Program-made: the position numbers and the translations under genes | Assembly: GCA_021779205.1 (NCBI GenBank) | Contig: JAJYBE010000004.1 | Location: forward strand, 1-27,519 | Source: a bacterium | GTDB lineage: Bacteria; Patescibacteriota; Minisyncoccia; Moranbacterales; UBA2206 | DNA: 27,519 nucleotides | Reading direction: 5' to 3' | Shown: piece after piece, positions 1 through 8,538 of the stretch | Position numbering within the stretch: the first letter of the stretch is position 1 | How the letters are laid out: every line of letters begins with the position of its first letter | The notes under the pieces: model-generated | What the model was told of the DNA's origin: nothing | The model's input: the letters and a program-made list of their open reading frames with translations, nothing else | Databases searched by the model: none

Positions 1-43
1 TCTCTTGGTTGTTTTCATCATTTATTTCTTGATTGAATTCCAT
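1..43 (-). CDS. N-terminal fragment of an unidentified protein, cut by the window edge
   Basis: An ATG on the minus strand at 43-41 opens a frame that runs off the window after 14 codons (MEFNQEINDENNQE). The residues are acidic and polar and identify no family. The start is supported by a good ribosome binding site, AAGGAAGGTG at 60-51, seven bases before the ATG. The gene diverges from the patatin-like gene at 262, with 218 bases between the two starts. The fragment is too short to assign a function. Confidence 0.55.
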   Translation of the reverse strand, partial: MEFNQEINDENNQE

Positions 44-222
44 GTGTTTTCACCTTCCTTTCTATTTAGATTATTAATGTGCTTGCGTTGAAGCCATGAT
101 TGCCTTTTGAGCAATCCTCCTATCTAATAATAAAGTTTAACTCATTTAAAATAAGCGTCAACTGGACAATTTTGTGTATTTAGAGTTTAATATTATTTTC
201 TCTCGGTCTTTTTAAGTGATTA

Positions 223-231
223 TGCTATAAT
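223..231 (+). promoter_or_regulatory. Extended -10 promoter for the patatin-copA unit
   Basis: TGC followed by a perfect TATAAT (226-231) forms an extended -10 element. There is no convincing -35 box 17 bases upstream, which fits an extended -10 promoter. The predicted transcription start near 238 gives a short leader carrying the ribosome binding site of the gene at 262. Confidence 0.6.
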
Positions 232-261
232 AAAAAAAGTAATTTTTTAGTGGAGGATATT

Positions 262-1110
262 ATGTTTAACGGAAAAAAAGGAAAAAATAAAATTGGCTTG
301 GCGCTTAGTGGAGGATCCGCTTTAGGCATTGCGCATATTGGTGTGGTGGATGCTTTGCAAAAAAATAACATAACAATAGATTGTGTTTCCGGAACGAGTG
401 CCGGGTCGATTGTCGCTTCCGGATTGGCTTTTGGCGTATCATCGGATATGATGGTTAAAATTTCTCGTGAGTTAAGCTGGGCAAATCTTTCTCGATTTGG
501 TTATTCTAAATTGGGATTAAACTCAAATAAGCCAGTTGGTGCTCTTGTTGATGAAATGATTGGAAGGGGAGCGAAAATAGAAGACGCAAAAATCCCCTTG
601 GCAATAATTGCGACTGATATTGACACAGGAGAAAAGGTTGTATTTAGAAGCGGTAGCGTGGCGGAAGCGGTTATGGCTAGTACCTGCTTGCCTGGTTTTT
701 TTGTGCCGGTTAAGATTAAAAATAGGAGATTGGTTGATGGTGGTTTAGTGGAGAATTTACCGCTTTCTCCGCTAAAAGAAATGGGCGCTGATGTTTGTAT
801 TGGCGTGGATTTGGGTTTTTTTCGCAATCTAAAAAAGGCGCGCAATGTTGTGGATGTCATTACCAATTCTTATAGTATTCTTTTGAAGCCACAAGATGAT
901 TTACTTTCCGGAAAAACAGAATTTATGATTAGGCCGCACCTGGAAGAATTTCACTCTTCTGATTTTAAAAAAGTAAACAATCTGATTGATCTCGGATATC
1001 AATCTGCACTGGAGATTATGCCGAAAATTAAAAAGCGCTTAAAAATTAAAATTAAAAATAATCAGTCGAAAAGTTTTTGGAAAAAGGTTTGTGATTTTTT
1101 TCATTTTTGA
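262..1110 (+). CDS. Patatin-like phospholipase (RssA-type serine esterase)
   Basis: This 282-residue protein has the motifs of the bacterial patatin/RssA family of Ser-Asp dyad lipid acyl hydrolases: the oxyanion-hole loop GGSALG (residues 17-22), the nucleophile elbow GTSAG with Ser46, and the DGG motif with Asp159. It has no signal peptide or membrane segment and so is probably cytoplasmic or peripherally bound. Its C-terminus is very basic (KIKKRLKIKIKNNQ), which could help it bind acidic lipids; that is inference. The ATG at 262 is chosen because GTGGAGG at 250-256 is its Shine-Dalgarno sequence; a GTG at 250 is in frame but would lie inside that site. It is followed after 9 bases by a copper ATPase gene, so the two probably form one transcript. 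It ends in TGA, showing that UGA is a stop in this organism. The natural substrate is unknown. Confidence 0.88.
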   Translation: MFNGKKGKNKIGLALSGGSALGIAHIGVVDALQKNNITIDCVSGTSAGSIVASGLAFGVSSDMMVKISRELSWANLSRFGYSKLGLNSNKPVGALVDEMIGRGAKIEDAKIPLAIIATDIDTGEKVVFRSGSVAEAVMASTCLPGFFVPVKIKNRRLVDGGLVENLPLSPLKEMGADVCIGVDLGFFRNLKKARNVVDVITNSYSILLKPQDDLLSGKTEFMIRPHLEEFHSSDFKKVNNLIDLGYQSALEIMPKIKKRLKIKIKNNQSKSFWKKVCDFFHF

Positions 1111-1119
1111 ATATGAAAT

Positions 1120-3330
1120 ATGTCCAATAAAAAAATTATTCTTAAAATTAGCGGAATGACTTGCGCTAATTGCGCTTCGGGCAATGAAAGATTGTTGTCT
1201 TGTACAAATGGAATTAAAAATGCTTCAGTTAATTTTGCTTCGAAAAAAGCCTTGGTGGAATATGATGATAGCATTATAAAAGAAGCGGAAATAAAAAAAA
1301 TAATCACAGAAAACGGTTACGGAATTGAAAATGGCATATTGCAAAAATATGGCGTAACAGATAAATATACGCGTTATAAAAATGAAATTTTTGGAAATAT
1401 CAAAGTTCGTCTTTTTCTTTCTGTCATTTTTTCGTCCCCTTTGGTTCTGGGTATTTTTTGGAAAGTTAAATCTGGGTTGCTTTTCCAGGGGATTGATTTG
1501 ATTTATTGGATAGATATTGCCTTGGCAACGATTGTCGTTTTTATTTTGGGCTGGCCGTTTCATAAAATGGCCTTTATCCAGGCAAAAAAGAAAGAAGCTA
1601 ATATGGATACATTGATTTCAATGGGCACTTTAATAGCTTATTTCTTTAGTCTTTGGGCGTTGTTTGATCGACGAGAAGCCTATCTTGAAACAGCGACCAT
1701 TATTATAACACTTATTCTTTTGGGAAAATATTTGGAAGATATTAGTGTGCAAAAAACCGGACAAGCTATGCGCGGACTAGTGGAATTGGGAGTGAAAAGA
1801 GCAAGAATGCTTGTTGACGGAGTGGAAAAAGAAGTAGATATTTCCGAATTGGAAATTAGCGATGTGGTTATTGTAAAACCGGGTGAAAAAATTCCTCTTG
1901 ATGGCTATATTATTGACGGAGAAACTGCGGTTGATGAGTCAATGCTTACCGGCGAATCGATGTTTTTGGAGAAAAGAACAGGGGACTATGTTTTCGGTTC
2001 TGTACTTAATCAAGACGGAATTATTAAAGTAAGAATAGAAAAAACAGGAGAGGGAACTGCCTTGGCGCAAATTATTCGCATAGTTGAAGAGGCGCAAAAT
2101 TCTAAAGCGCCAATCCAAAACTTGGCTGATAAATTTGCCAGGATTTTTGTTCCGGTTGTTTTGGTTTTGGCATTGATTACTTTTATCGGTTGGTTTTTTT
2201 TATCGCAAAATGGAGAAAACGCTTTTATTTATGCTGTTTCTGTGCTTGTAATTGCCTGTCCATGCGCGTTAGGCTTGGCGACTCCTACTGCAATTATGGT
2301 CGGAGCCGGATATGGAGCCAAGCGAGGAATACTATTTAAAACCGGTGAAAGCTTTGAGCGGATAAAGGATATTTCTATGGTAATATTTGATAAAACGGGA
2401 ACGCTTACGCGAGGCGAACCGATAATTTCAAAAATATTTAAAAATCCAGAAATAGAAATAGGTGAAAATGAAATAATTAATTTGGCTTATAATTTAGCTA
2501 AAAATTCCGAACATCCTTATTCTCGGGCAATAATTAAATATGTTAATGGAGAAAAAATAGAAAAAAATTCACAAACAATAAAAGAAATCAAAGAACATAA
2601 GGGACGAGGTATTTTTGGACTTGACGAGCAGAACAGGAAGGTTTCTTTGGGAAATAAAAAAATAATAGGAAAGAAAAACGCGAAAAATTCATGGATGGAA
2701 AATTTGGAATCTATGCCGGAAAATAATATAGGAGCGTTGCTGTTTATTGAAAGAGATGGATTAGCGCTGGGTGCGTTTTTGATTGTCGACGAACTTCGCA
2801 GTGAAGCAGATGCTGTTGTGAGGGTGCTAAAAAAAATGAAATTAAAAATAGCGATAATTTCCGGAGATAGAGTGGCGGTTGCAAATTCAGTCGCTGAAAA
2901 ATTGGGCATACAATTGGTGATTGGCGATGTTTTACCTCATGAAAAGCTGGAAGCAATTAAAAATTTTCAAAGTCAAGGCGAAAAAATTATTTTTGTTGGC
3001 GATGGAATTAATGATGCGCCAAGTTTGATTCAAGCTGATTTGGGAATTGCCATGGGAAACGCTATGGATATCGCAAAAGAAGCCGGGCAGATTGTGATGC
3101 TGGAAAGTAATCTTAGCAAGGTAGTGGAGGCAATTATTATTTCTCGGGTAACTTTTCGTGCAATTAAACAGAATTTATTTTGGGCGTTTTTTTATAATTT
3201 AGTGATGATACCAATGGCGATGTTTGGCTTTCTTAACCCGGAAATTGCTGCAATTGCGATGTCCTTTAGTTCGATTTCCGTTGTTCTCAATAGCCTTTGG
3301 GTGGCAAAAATATTGAATGAAAAAAAATAA
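1120..3330 (+). CDS. copA: Cu(+)-exporting P1B-type ATPase
   Basis: This 736-residue heavy-metal pump begins with one HMA metal-binding domain (GMTCANC, Cys15 and Cys18). About eight membrane helices follow, with the actuator motif TGES (277-280), the in-membrane CPC motif (380-382), the phosphorylation site DKTGT (Asp424), the P1B marker HP (His465-Pro466) and the hinge GDGIND (627-632). The last helices carry YN and MSxSS residues typical of the Cu(I)-specific P1B-1 subgroup, so Cu(+) or Ag(+) efflux from the cytoplasm is the likely role. One HMA domain and this length are ordinary for CopA. It is probably co-transcribed with the lipase gene 9 bases upstream. Its stop lies 5 bases from the stop of the convergent rel gene, with no hairpin between. 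No CsoR or CueR gene is adjacent. Confidence 0.95.
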   Translation: MSNKKIILKISGMTCANCASGNERLLSCTNGIKNASVNFASKKALVEYDDSIIKEAEIKKIITENGYGIENGILQKYGVTDKYTRYKNEIFGNIKVRLFLSVIFSSPLVLGIFWKVKSGLLFQGIDLIYWIDIALATIVVFILGWPFHKMAFIQAKKKEANMDTLISMGTLIAYFFSLWALFDRREAYLETATIIITLILLGKYLEDISVQKTGQAMRGLVELGVKRARMLVDGVEKEVDISELEISDVVIVKPGEKIPLDGYIIDGETAVDESMLTGESMFLEKRTGDYVFGSVLNQDGIIKVRIEKTGEGTALAQIIRIVEEAQNSKAPIQNLADKFARIFVPVVLVLALITFIGWFFLSQNGENAFIYAVSVLVIACPCALGLATPTAIMVGAGYGAKRGILFKTGESFERIKDISMVIFDKTGTLTRGEPIISKIFKNPEIEIGENEIINLAYNLAKNSEHPYSRAIIKYVNGEKIEKNSQTIKEIKEHKGRGIFGLDEQNRKVSLGNKKIIGKKNAKNSWMENLESMPENNIGALLFIERDGLALGAFLIVDELRSEADAVVRVLKKMKLKIAIISGDRVAVANSVAEKLGIQLVIGDVLPHEKLEAIKNFQSQGEKIIFVGDGINDAPSLIQADLGIAMGNAMDIAKEAGQIVMLESNLSKVVEAIIISRVTFRAIKQNLFWAFFYNLVMIPMAMFGFLNPEIAAIAMSFSSISVVLNSLWVAKILNEKK

Positions 3331-3335
3331 ATCAG

Positions 3336-4832
3336 CTAAAGCAAGCCTTCTTTTTTTAGATATTTTCTAATTTGACTTTTGGCCAAGGAGGTTCTTACGA
3401 ATTTCATCCAATCGCGACTGGGATTTTTGTGATTGCGCGATGTGACAATTTCAATCACTTCTCCATTTTGAATCTTGTAGTCCAATGTAATCATTTTTCC
3501 ATTAGCTTTTGCTCCAGTTGCTCGATTGCCAACTTCGCTATGCACGCGATAGGCAAAATCAATTGGCGTGGCATCCTCTGGCAAATCAATGATATTACCC
3601 CTGGGAGTGAATGCAAAAATATGATTTTTAAAAAAATCGACTCGCAAACCTTCCATAAATTCTTGATCATCCTTTCCCATGTCAGATTGCCATTCTCGTA
3701 ATTGATTTACCCAAACCAGCTCTTCTTCCGGTACAGCATGTTTGCTTTTCATAAAGAAGTTTTTTAGTTTGCGTTTTTTTTCAGAATAAATCCAATGAGA
3801 AGCAATCCCATATTCCGCCTCGTCATCCATTTTTTTTGTACGAATTTGTACTTCTAAAAAATCTCCGCCCGGTCCGAAAATGGTGGTATGAATTGACTGA
3901 TAGCCATTGGGTTTTGGAAGAGAGATATAATCTTTAATTCTTCCAACTAACGGTCGATATTTTTTATGAACGATGCCTAATGTTTCATAGCAATTTGCCA
4001 AATCCGGAACGATAATTCGAATGCCGATTAAGTCATATATTTTTTCAATATCCATATCATGACGTTTTAGTTTTTGGAAAAGACTATGGAGATGTTTAGT
4101 TCTTCCGAAAATGGCTATAACATCAATTCCTTCCTTGGAAAGTTCTTTTTTTAATTCATTTATAATGCGATCAATATTCTTTTTTCTTTGTCCATACTGA
4201 TCATGCAATAATTTTTCAGTATAGACATAATTTTCCGGATCAAGATATTGAAAGGCCAAATCCTCTAGGCGTCCTTTGATTTCTCCTATTCCAAGACGAT
4301 TGGCGATTGGAGCAAAAACCTCCATTGTTTCAAGAGCAATTCGTTGTTGCTTTTCCAAGGGAAGATATTCAAGTGTTTCCATATTGTGCAATCGATCGGC
4401 TAATTTAATCAGAACAACGCGAATATCGGAAGCCATGGCCAAAAACATTTTACGCAAATTTTCCAAATAGAATTCTTCTTTTGTGCCTCGCAGTTTTATT
4501 TTTCCTAATTTTGTAACGCCATCAACCAAGGAGGCGATTTCTTTCCCAAATTTTTGTTCGATTTCTTTTAAAGTTATTTGCGTATCCTCAGGAACATCAT
4601 GTAAAAGACCGGCGGCAATTGTTTTTGCTCCTAGTCCGATTGTCGCTAAATTAAGCGCGGTGTGAAGTGGATGTTGAATATAGGCATCAACGACTGATTT
4701 CCTTTTTTGACCCAGATGTGCGCGCTCAGCTAACTCGTAGGCACTTCTAATTAGCGCTTCGTTTTTAAAATCTAGTTGAAACTTTATGTTTTTCAACACG
4801 GTATCAATAGTTATTTCTTCATGAGAAGACAT
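3336..4832 (-). CDS. rel: Short Rel/SpoT-family (p)ppGpp synthetase/hydrolase without a C-terminal regulatory domain
   Basis: This 498-residue protein has an HD hydrolase domain with the metal ligands His54, His78-Asp79 and Asp146 plus the Glu82-Asp83 pair. A RelA_SpoT synthetase domain follows, with Asp267 (IYDLIGIR), the YQSIH motif (311-315) and Glu327 (FLEVQIRT). A TGS domain lies at about residues 400-460. Both catalytic sites look intact, so it may both make and degrade (p)ppGpp. Family members are usually about 700-750 residues; here the protein stops shortly after TGS, without the helical, zinc-finger and ACT domains that sense stalled ribosomes and switch the activities. It starts 11 bases after the topA stop, so it is probably the distal gene of a topA-rel transcript. 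No Shine-Dalgarno sequence is visible. Confidence 0.93.
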   Translation of the reverse strand: MSSHEEITIDTVLKNIKFQLDFKNEALIRSAYELAERAHLGQKRKSVVDAYIQHPLHTALNLATIGLGAKTIAAGLLHDVPEDTQITLKEIEQKFGKEIASLVDGVTKLGKIKLRGTKEEFYLENLRKMFLAMASDIRVVLIKLADRLHNMETLEYLPLEKQQRIALETMEVFAPIANRLGIGEIKGRLEDLAFQYLDPENYVYTEKLLHDQYGQRKKNIDRIINELKKELSKEGIDVIAIFGRTKHLHSLFQKLKRHDMDIEKIYDLIGIRIIVPDLANCYETLGIVHKKYRPLVGRIKDYISLPKPNGYQSIHTTIFGPGGDFLEVQIRTKKMDDEAEYGIASHWIYSEKKRKLKNFFMKSKHAVPEEELVWVNQLREWQSDMGKDDQEFMEGLRVDFFKNHIFAFTPRGNIIDLPEDATPIDFAYRVHSEVGNRATGAKANGKMITLDYKIQNGEVIEIVTSRNHKNPSRDWMKFVRTSLAKSQIRKYLKKEGLL

Positions 4833-4843
4833 ATGGCTGAAAA

Positions 4844-7102
4844 TTAATTTTCAAAATCACACTCTTTTTTGGAGCATTTAATTTTTCCCTTAGCGGCAAA
4901 AACCAAAAGAGAGTCGCATTTGGGGCATTTCTCACCAGTTGGCTTATTCCAAAGAGAAAAATCACAGCTAGGGTAAGTATTGCAAGCATAGAAAAATGTG
5001 CCTCGTTTTGATTTTCTTTCCACCAATTCCCCAATATTGCATTTTGGGCAGATGATTCCGATTTTTTTCTCTATTTTTTTAATATTTTTACAATTTGGAT
5101 AATTTGAACAACCCAGAAAAGTGCCAAACTTTCCTTTTTTAATAACCATTTTTGCTCCGCATTTTTCACAAATTTCTTCCGAGAAGGTTTGTTCTAATTT
5201 TTTTTCTTCCCCGGTTTTTTCTGTGTAGCGACAGTTGGGATAATTGGAACAAGCAATAAATTTTCCAAAGCGTCCAAATTTTACAATCAAATCTCCACCG
5301 CAATCAGGACAATTTCTATCTAACTTTTCTTGAAACTCTTCCTTTTTAACCTCTTTTGTTTTGGTTTTGAGATTGGCGTGAAAGGGCTCGTAGAAATCTT
5401 TGATTACGGGTATCCATTTTCTTGATCCCTCAGCGATTTCATCGAAATCTTTTTCTAATGTTGCCGTGAATGCCATATCAACTATTTGGGGAAAATGAGC
5501 CACAAGAACATCACTTACCAGTGTTCCGATTTCAAGTGGAAAAAGACGCTTTTCTTCATTTTTATCAACATATTTTCTTTCAATAATAGTGGAGATTGTC
5601 GGGGCATATGTTGATGGGCGACCAATGCCATTTTCTTCCAAAACCTTTACAAGCGTTGCTTCATTATAACGAGGTGGCTGAGTAGTGGTTTTTCCTTCTG
5701 AGTCAATGGAAACCAGCTCCAATATTTTACCAACTTCCAGTGGGGGCAAGATTGTGTCGGTTGAAACGGATTTTTTATCCGCATAGACTTTTAAATAACC
5801 TTCAAAAGTTAATGTTGAGCCATTGGCACCAAGAGCATAGATATTTTTTTCCATTTTATCAGTAGCGGAAATATCAGCTTTTATCGAATCAAAAACAGCA
5901 CAAGACATTTGAGAAGCAATCATTCTATTCCAGATCAATTTGTAGAGTTTATATTGCCCCGGTTCCAATTTAGCTTTTAACTCATTTGGTGTCTTTTCCG
6001 GATAGGCCGGGCGGATAGCTTCATGCGCTTCTTGTGCGCCTTTGGATTTATTTTTGAAGTAGCGAGGGCTTTTAAGAGAATAATCTTCGCCAAATAATTC
6101 TTGAATAGTTTTTTGGGCGGACATCAATGATTCCAGCGAGAGATTGAGGCTGTCAGTTCGCATATAGGTGATATAGCCCTGTTCATAGAGTTTTTGCGCC
6201 AGCACCATGGTTTGCTTGGAACTATAGCCCAAGTTGCTAATAGCCGATTGTTGCAAAGTGGATGTGGTAAATGGCGGAGGCGGAGTTTTGGTTATTTTTC
6301 TTTTTGTTAATTTTTCAATTTTATAAACACATTCTTTTAGATTGGAGATTATATCCAAAGCCTCTTCTTCTTTTGTTAAAATGGTTTTTTTAATTTTATA
6401 ATCTCCGGTAAATAGTTTTAGCGTGGTAATCGCATCTATTTTTTCATCGTTTTTTTTGATGAGCTCAGCAGGAAAAGCCGTTTTATTTTTATCCGATTCT
6501 GTTGTTAATGTTAAATTTATTTTCCAATAATTTTCCGCTTCAAATTTTTTAATTTCCTTTTCTCGTTCAACAATGATGCGCAATGCCATCGATTGTACTC
6601 GTCCGGCGCTAAGACCTTTTCTGATTTTTTTCCAAAGAAAAGGGGATAGCTCATATCCGACTAGGCGATCAAGGATTCTCCTGGCTTGTTGTGCATCAAC
6701 CAAGTTAAGATCAATTTCTCGCGGATTGGCAAGAGCTTTTTCGATGGCGCTTTTGGTAATTTCATGAAAGACGATGCGGGAAATTTTTTTGTCTTTAAAT
6801 TTTTTTTCGAGTTCCAAGGCAATTAATAGATGCCAAGAAATTGCCTCTCCCTCACGGTCTTCATCAGTGGCAAGGATCACATCATCTGCTTTTTTTGCCA
6901 GTTTTTTTAATTCGTCAACTCTATCGGCAACTTTATGAGGAATGACATATTGTGGAGAAAAGTCATGCTCGATATCGATACCCATTTCTTTTTCCGGCAA
7001 ATCACGAATATGACCATAGCTTGATTTGACCAAATAGCTTTTATCAAGAAATTTATTAATCGTTTTGGCTTTAGTTGGTGATTCAACAATAATTAGTTTC
7101 AT
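4844..7102 (-). CDS. topA: DNA topoisomerase I (type IA)
   Basis: This 752-residue enzyme relaxes negative supercoils by cutting and passing single strands. The N-terminal TOPRIM domain carries Glu7 (IIVESPTKAK) and the acidic cluster Asp80-x-Asp82-x-Glu84. The active-site tyrosine is Tyr313 in the motif ITYMRTDS. From Cys598 onward the tail holds four zinc-ribbon-like repeats: two with the full GKFGxFxxCSNYPNC pattern, a third ending in NTYPSC, and a shorter last one at the C-terminus. The length is normal for a bacterial TopA. A promoter (7141-7169) lies just upstream, and rel follows after 11 bases. dprA lies 88 bases upstream on the same strand, a dprA-topA order that is common in bacteria. 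Confidence 0.97.
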   Translation of the reverse strand: MKLIIVESPTKAKTINKFLDKSYLVKSSYGHIRDLPEKEMGIDIEHDFSPQYVIPHKVADRVDELKKLAKKADDVILATDEDREGEAISWHLLIALELEKKFKDKKISRIVFHEITKSAIEKALANPREIDLNLVDAQQARRILDRLVGYELSPFLWKKIRKGLSAGRVQSMALRIIVEREKEIKKFEAENYWKINLTLTTESDKNKTAFPAELIKKNDEKIDAITTLKLFTGDYKIKKTILTKEEEALDIISNLKECVYKIEKLTKRKITKTPPPPFTTSTLQQSAISNLGYSSKQTMVLAQKLYEQGYITYMRTDSLNLSLESLMSAQKTIQELFGEDYSLKSPRYFKNKSKGAQEAHEAIRPAYPEKTPNELKAKLEPGQYKLYKLIWNRMIASQMSCAVFDSIKADISATDKMEKNIYALGANGSTLTFEGYLKVYADKKSVSTDTILPPLEVGKILELVSIDSEGKTTTQPPRYNEATLVKVLEENGIGRPSTYAPTISTIIERKYVDKNEEKRLFPLEIGTLVSDVLVAHFPQIVDMAFTATLEKDFDEIAEGSRKWIPVIKDFYEPFHANLKTKTKEVKKEEFQEKLDRNCPDCGGDLIVKFGRFGKFIACSNYPNCRYTEKTGEEKKLEQTFSEEICEKCGAKMVIKKGKFGTFLGCSNYPNCKNIKKIEKKIGIICPKCNIGELVERKSKRGTFFYACNTYPSCDFSLWNKPTGEKCPKCDSLLVFAAKGKIKCSKKECDFEN

Positions 7103-7140
7103 AAAATGCGAAAAAAATAAAAATTAAACAATCAATAACT

Positions 7141-7169
7141 ATCATAGAATAAAATCAAGATTTTTCCAA
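7141..7169 (-). promoter_or_regulatory. Probable topA-rel promoter
   Basis: On the minus strand TTGGAA (7169-7164) and TATGAT (7146-7141) are separated by exactly 17 bases, matching the sigma-70 consensus at 4/6 and 5/6. The predicted start near 7134 gives topA a leader of about 32 bases. Confidence 0.55.
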
Positions 7170-7190
7170 GCCGTGCATTAATTGCTGTTT

Positions 7191-8273
7191 TTATAGTAAA
7201 ATATAATTTTGACCGCCGATATTTTTTATCCAGCCCTTAATTTCCATTATTGTTAAAATTGAAGTTGTGGTGGCAGTTCCTAGTTTTGAAATTTTTCCAA
7301 TATTATCAATGTGGATTGGTTTGTCGGAAAGAATATTTAAAATAGCAATTTCATTTTTGTCATCGGTTATTTTTTTGCAAGATTTAGCGGCCAATTTTAT
7401 TTGTGAAAAATTTAATTCTTCCAAGATATCGGATATATTTGTTGCAAGCTTTGCTCCTGCTTTGATTAAATTATTTGTGCCGGTGGAATTTTCTGAAAAT
7501 ATTGATCCGGGAATGGCAAAAACTTCCCGATTATTTTCCAACGCCAATCGCGCAGTGATGAGTGCGCCACTCTTTTCTCCTGCCTCCACAACAATCGTTC
7601 CTAATGATAGGCCGGCGATTATGCGATTGCGTGCCGGGAAAGTAAATGTCGTTGCCGATGTCTCCGGAGGATATTCACTCAGAAGTGTTCCATTTTTAGC
7701 GACAATTTCTTGCGCTAATTGATAGTTCGCACGCGGATAAATATTTTTATTATCAATACTGCTACCCAAAACAGCGATGGTTTTTTCATTGATATCAAGT
7801 GTGCTTTTATGGGCAATCGCATCAATTCCCAGTGCCAATCCGCTTACAATTGACAGTCCGGATTTTGCTAGATCGCGAGAAAACGCTATGGCCGCTTGCG
7901 CTCCATAGGAAGAATATTTTCTTGCGCCAACCACGGCAATAGCTGGCAGTTCATTTAAATTCAAGTTACCTCTCAAATAGATTAAATAGGGCGGATTGGA
8001 AATTTCTTTGAGTAATTTGGGATAGGTTTTGTCTGTAAGAGAAATAATATGAATATTTTCTTTTTTCAAATATGTCCATTCTTTTTCCGGATCGATTTTT
8101 TTTCTCACATTAATTATTTTTTCCGGAAGTTTTCCATCACCTAAAGCGATTTGCAAATCAGAATAAGTGGCATGCCAAATATTTTCACCGGTATTATTGA
8201 AAAAAGACAATAATTTTTTTATTTTTTGCGATCCAATTCCTTCAATTTTATTTAAAGCGTGTAAATATTTCAT
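7191..8273 (-). CDS. dprA: DNA-processing protein A (DprA/Smf)
   Basis: This 360-residue protein is the recombination mediator that loads RecA on incoming single-stranded DNA during natural transformation. An N-terminal helix-hairpin-helix-like segment (LNKIEGIGSQKIKKLLSFF) precedes the Rossmann-type DprA domain, with AVVGARKYSSYG, SGLALGIDAIAH and FPARNRIIAGLS followed by EAGEKSGALITA. A C-terminal winged-helix domain of about 60 residues (from about 300) ends the protein. The domain order and length match full-length DprA. It is the first gene of the minus-strand block that continues into topA and rel. The start at 8273 fits the alignment with the HhH region, although no Shine-Dalgarno sequence precedes it. 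No other competence gene lies in the window. Confidence 0.95.
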   Translation of the reverse strand: MKYLHALNKIEGIGSQKIKKLLSFFNNTGENIWHATYSDLQIALGDGKLPEKIINVRKKIDPEKEWTYLKKENIHIISLTDKTYPKLLKEISNPPYLIYLRGNLNLNELPAIAVVGARKYSSYGAQAAIAFSRDLAKSGLSIVSGLALGIDAIAHKSTLDINEKTIAVLGSSIDNKNIYPRANYQLAQEIVAKNGTLLSEYPPETSATTFTFPARNRIIAGLSLGTIVVEAGEKSGALITARLALENNREVFAIPGSIFSENSTGTNNLIKAGAKLATNISDILEELNFSQIKLAAKSCKKITDDKNEIAILNILSDKPIHIDNIGKISKLGTATTTSILTIMEIKGWIKNIGGQNYILL

Positions 8274-8279
8274 AAAAAA

Positions 8280-8308
8280 AGAATAACATAGTTAGCATAG
8301 TCGCTCAA
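8280..8308 (-). promoter_or_regulatory. Tentative dprA promoter, nearly leaderless
   Basis: On the minus strand TTGAGC (8308-8303) and TATTCT (8285-8280) are separated by 17 bases, each matching consensus at 4/6. If used, transcription would begin at or within a base or two of the dprA ATG. The match is weak in very AT-rich DNA. Confidence 0.25.
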
Positions 8309-8346
8309 GTTTTTTTATTTTAAATATTTTTATGAAAAAAAATATC

Positions 8347-8355
8347 TGTGGATAA
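8347..8355 (-). promoter_or_regulatory. Perfect DnaA-box 9-mer (TTATCCACA on the minus strand)
   Basis: The plus strand reads TGTGGATAA, the exact complement of the strong bacterial DnaA box TTATCCACA. It lies between the dprA start and the -35 box of the small lysine-rich gene, 9 bases before that box. Only one copy was noticed here and no dnaA or dnaN gene is nearby, so a regulatory or titration site is likelier than an origin. Chance occurrence is possible. Confidence 0.4.
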
Positions 8356-8364
8356 CTTTTTTTC

Positions 8365-8392
8365 TTGCATAAAAAAATAGATGTTGTATAAT
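8365..8392 (+). promoter_or_regulatory. Promoter of the lysine-rich mini-protein unit
   Basis: TTGCAT (8365-8370) and a perfect TATAAT (8387-8392) are 16 bases apart. Transcription from about 8399 would give a leader of about 140 bases before the ATG at 8539. That leader is almost all A and T, with one 6-bp hairpin (AGTTTC 8486-8491 with GAAACT 8498-8503). Confidence 0.65.
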
Positions 8393-8538
8393 TTAAATAC
8401 AAAAATTATTTTATAAAAAATATAAAAAATTTTTGAGAATAAAAAGTAAAAAGGTCGAAACAAAAATATTAATAAATAGGAAAATAGTTTCAGAAAAGAA
8501 ACTTTGAAAAAATAAAATAGAAAGGATGGTGAAATAAA

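Noticed and set aside
250..261. GTG at 250 as the start of the patatin-like protein
   Set aside because: GTGGAGG is the Shine-Dalgarno sequence of the ATG at 262, and the extra residues (VEDI) add nothing to the conserved fold.
8274..8538. Replication origin around the DnaA box
   Set aside because: Only one box was seen, and no dnaA, dnaN, rpmH or cluster of boxes is present.
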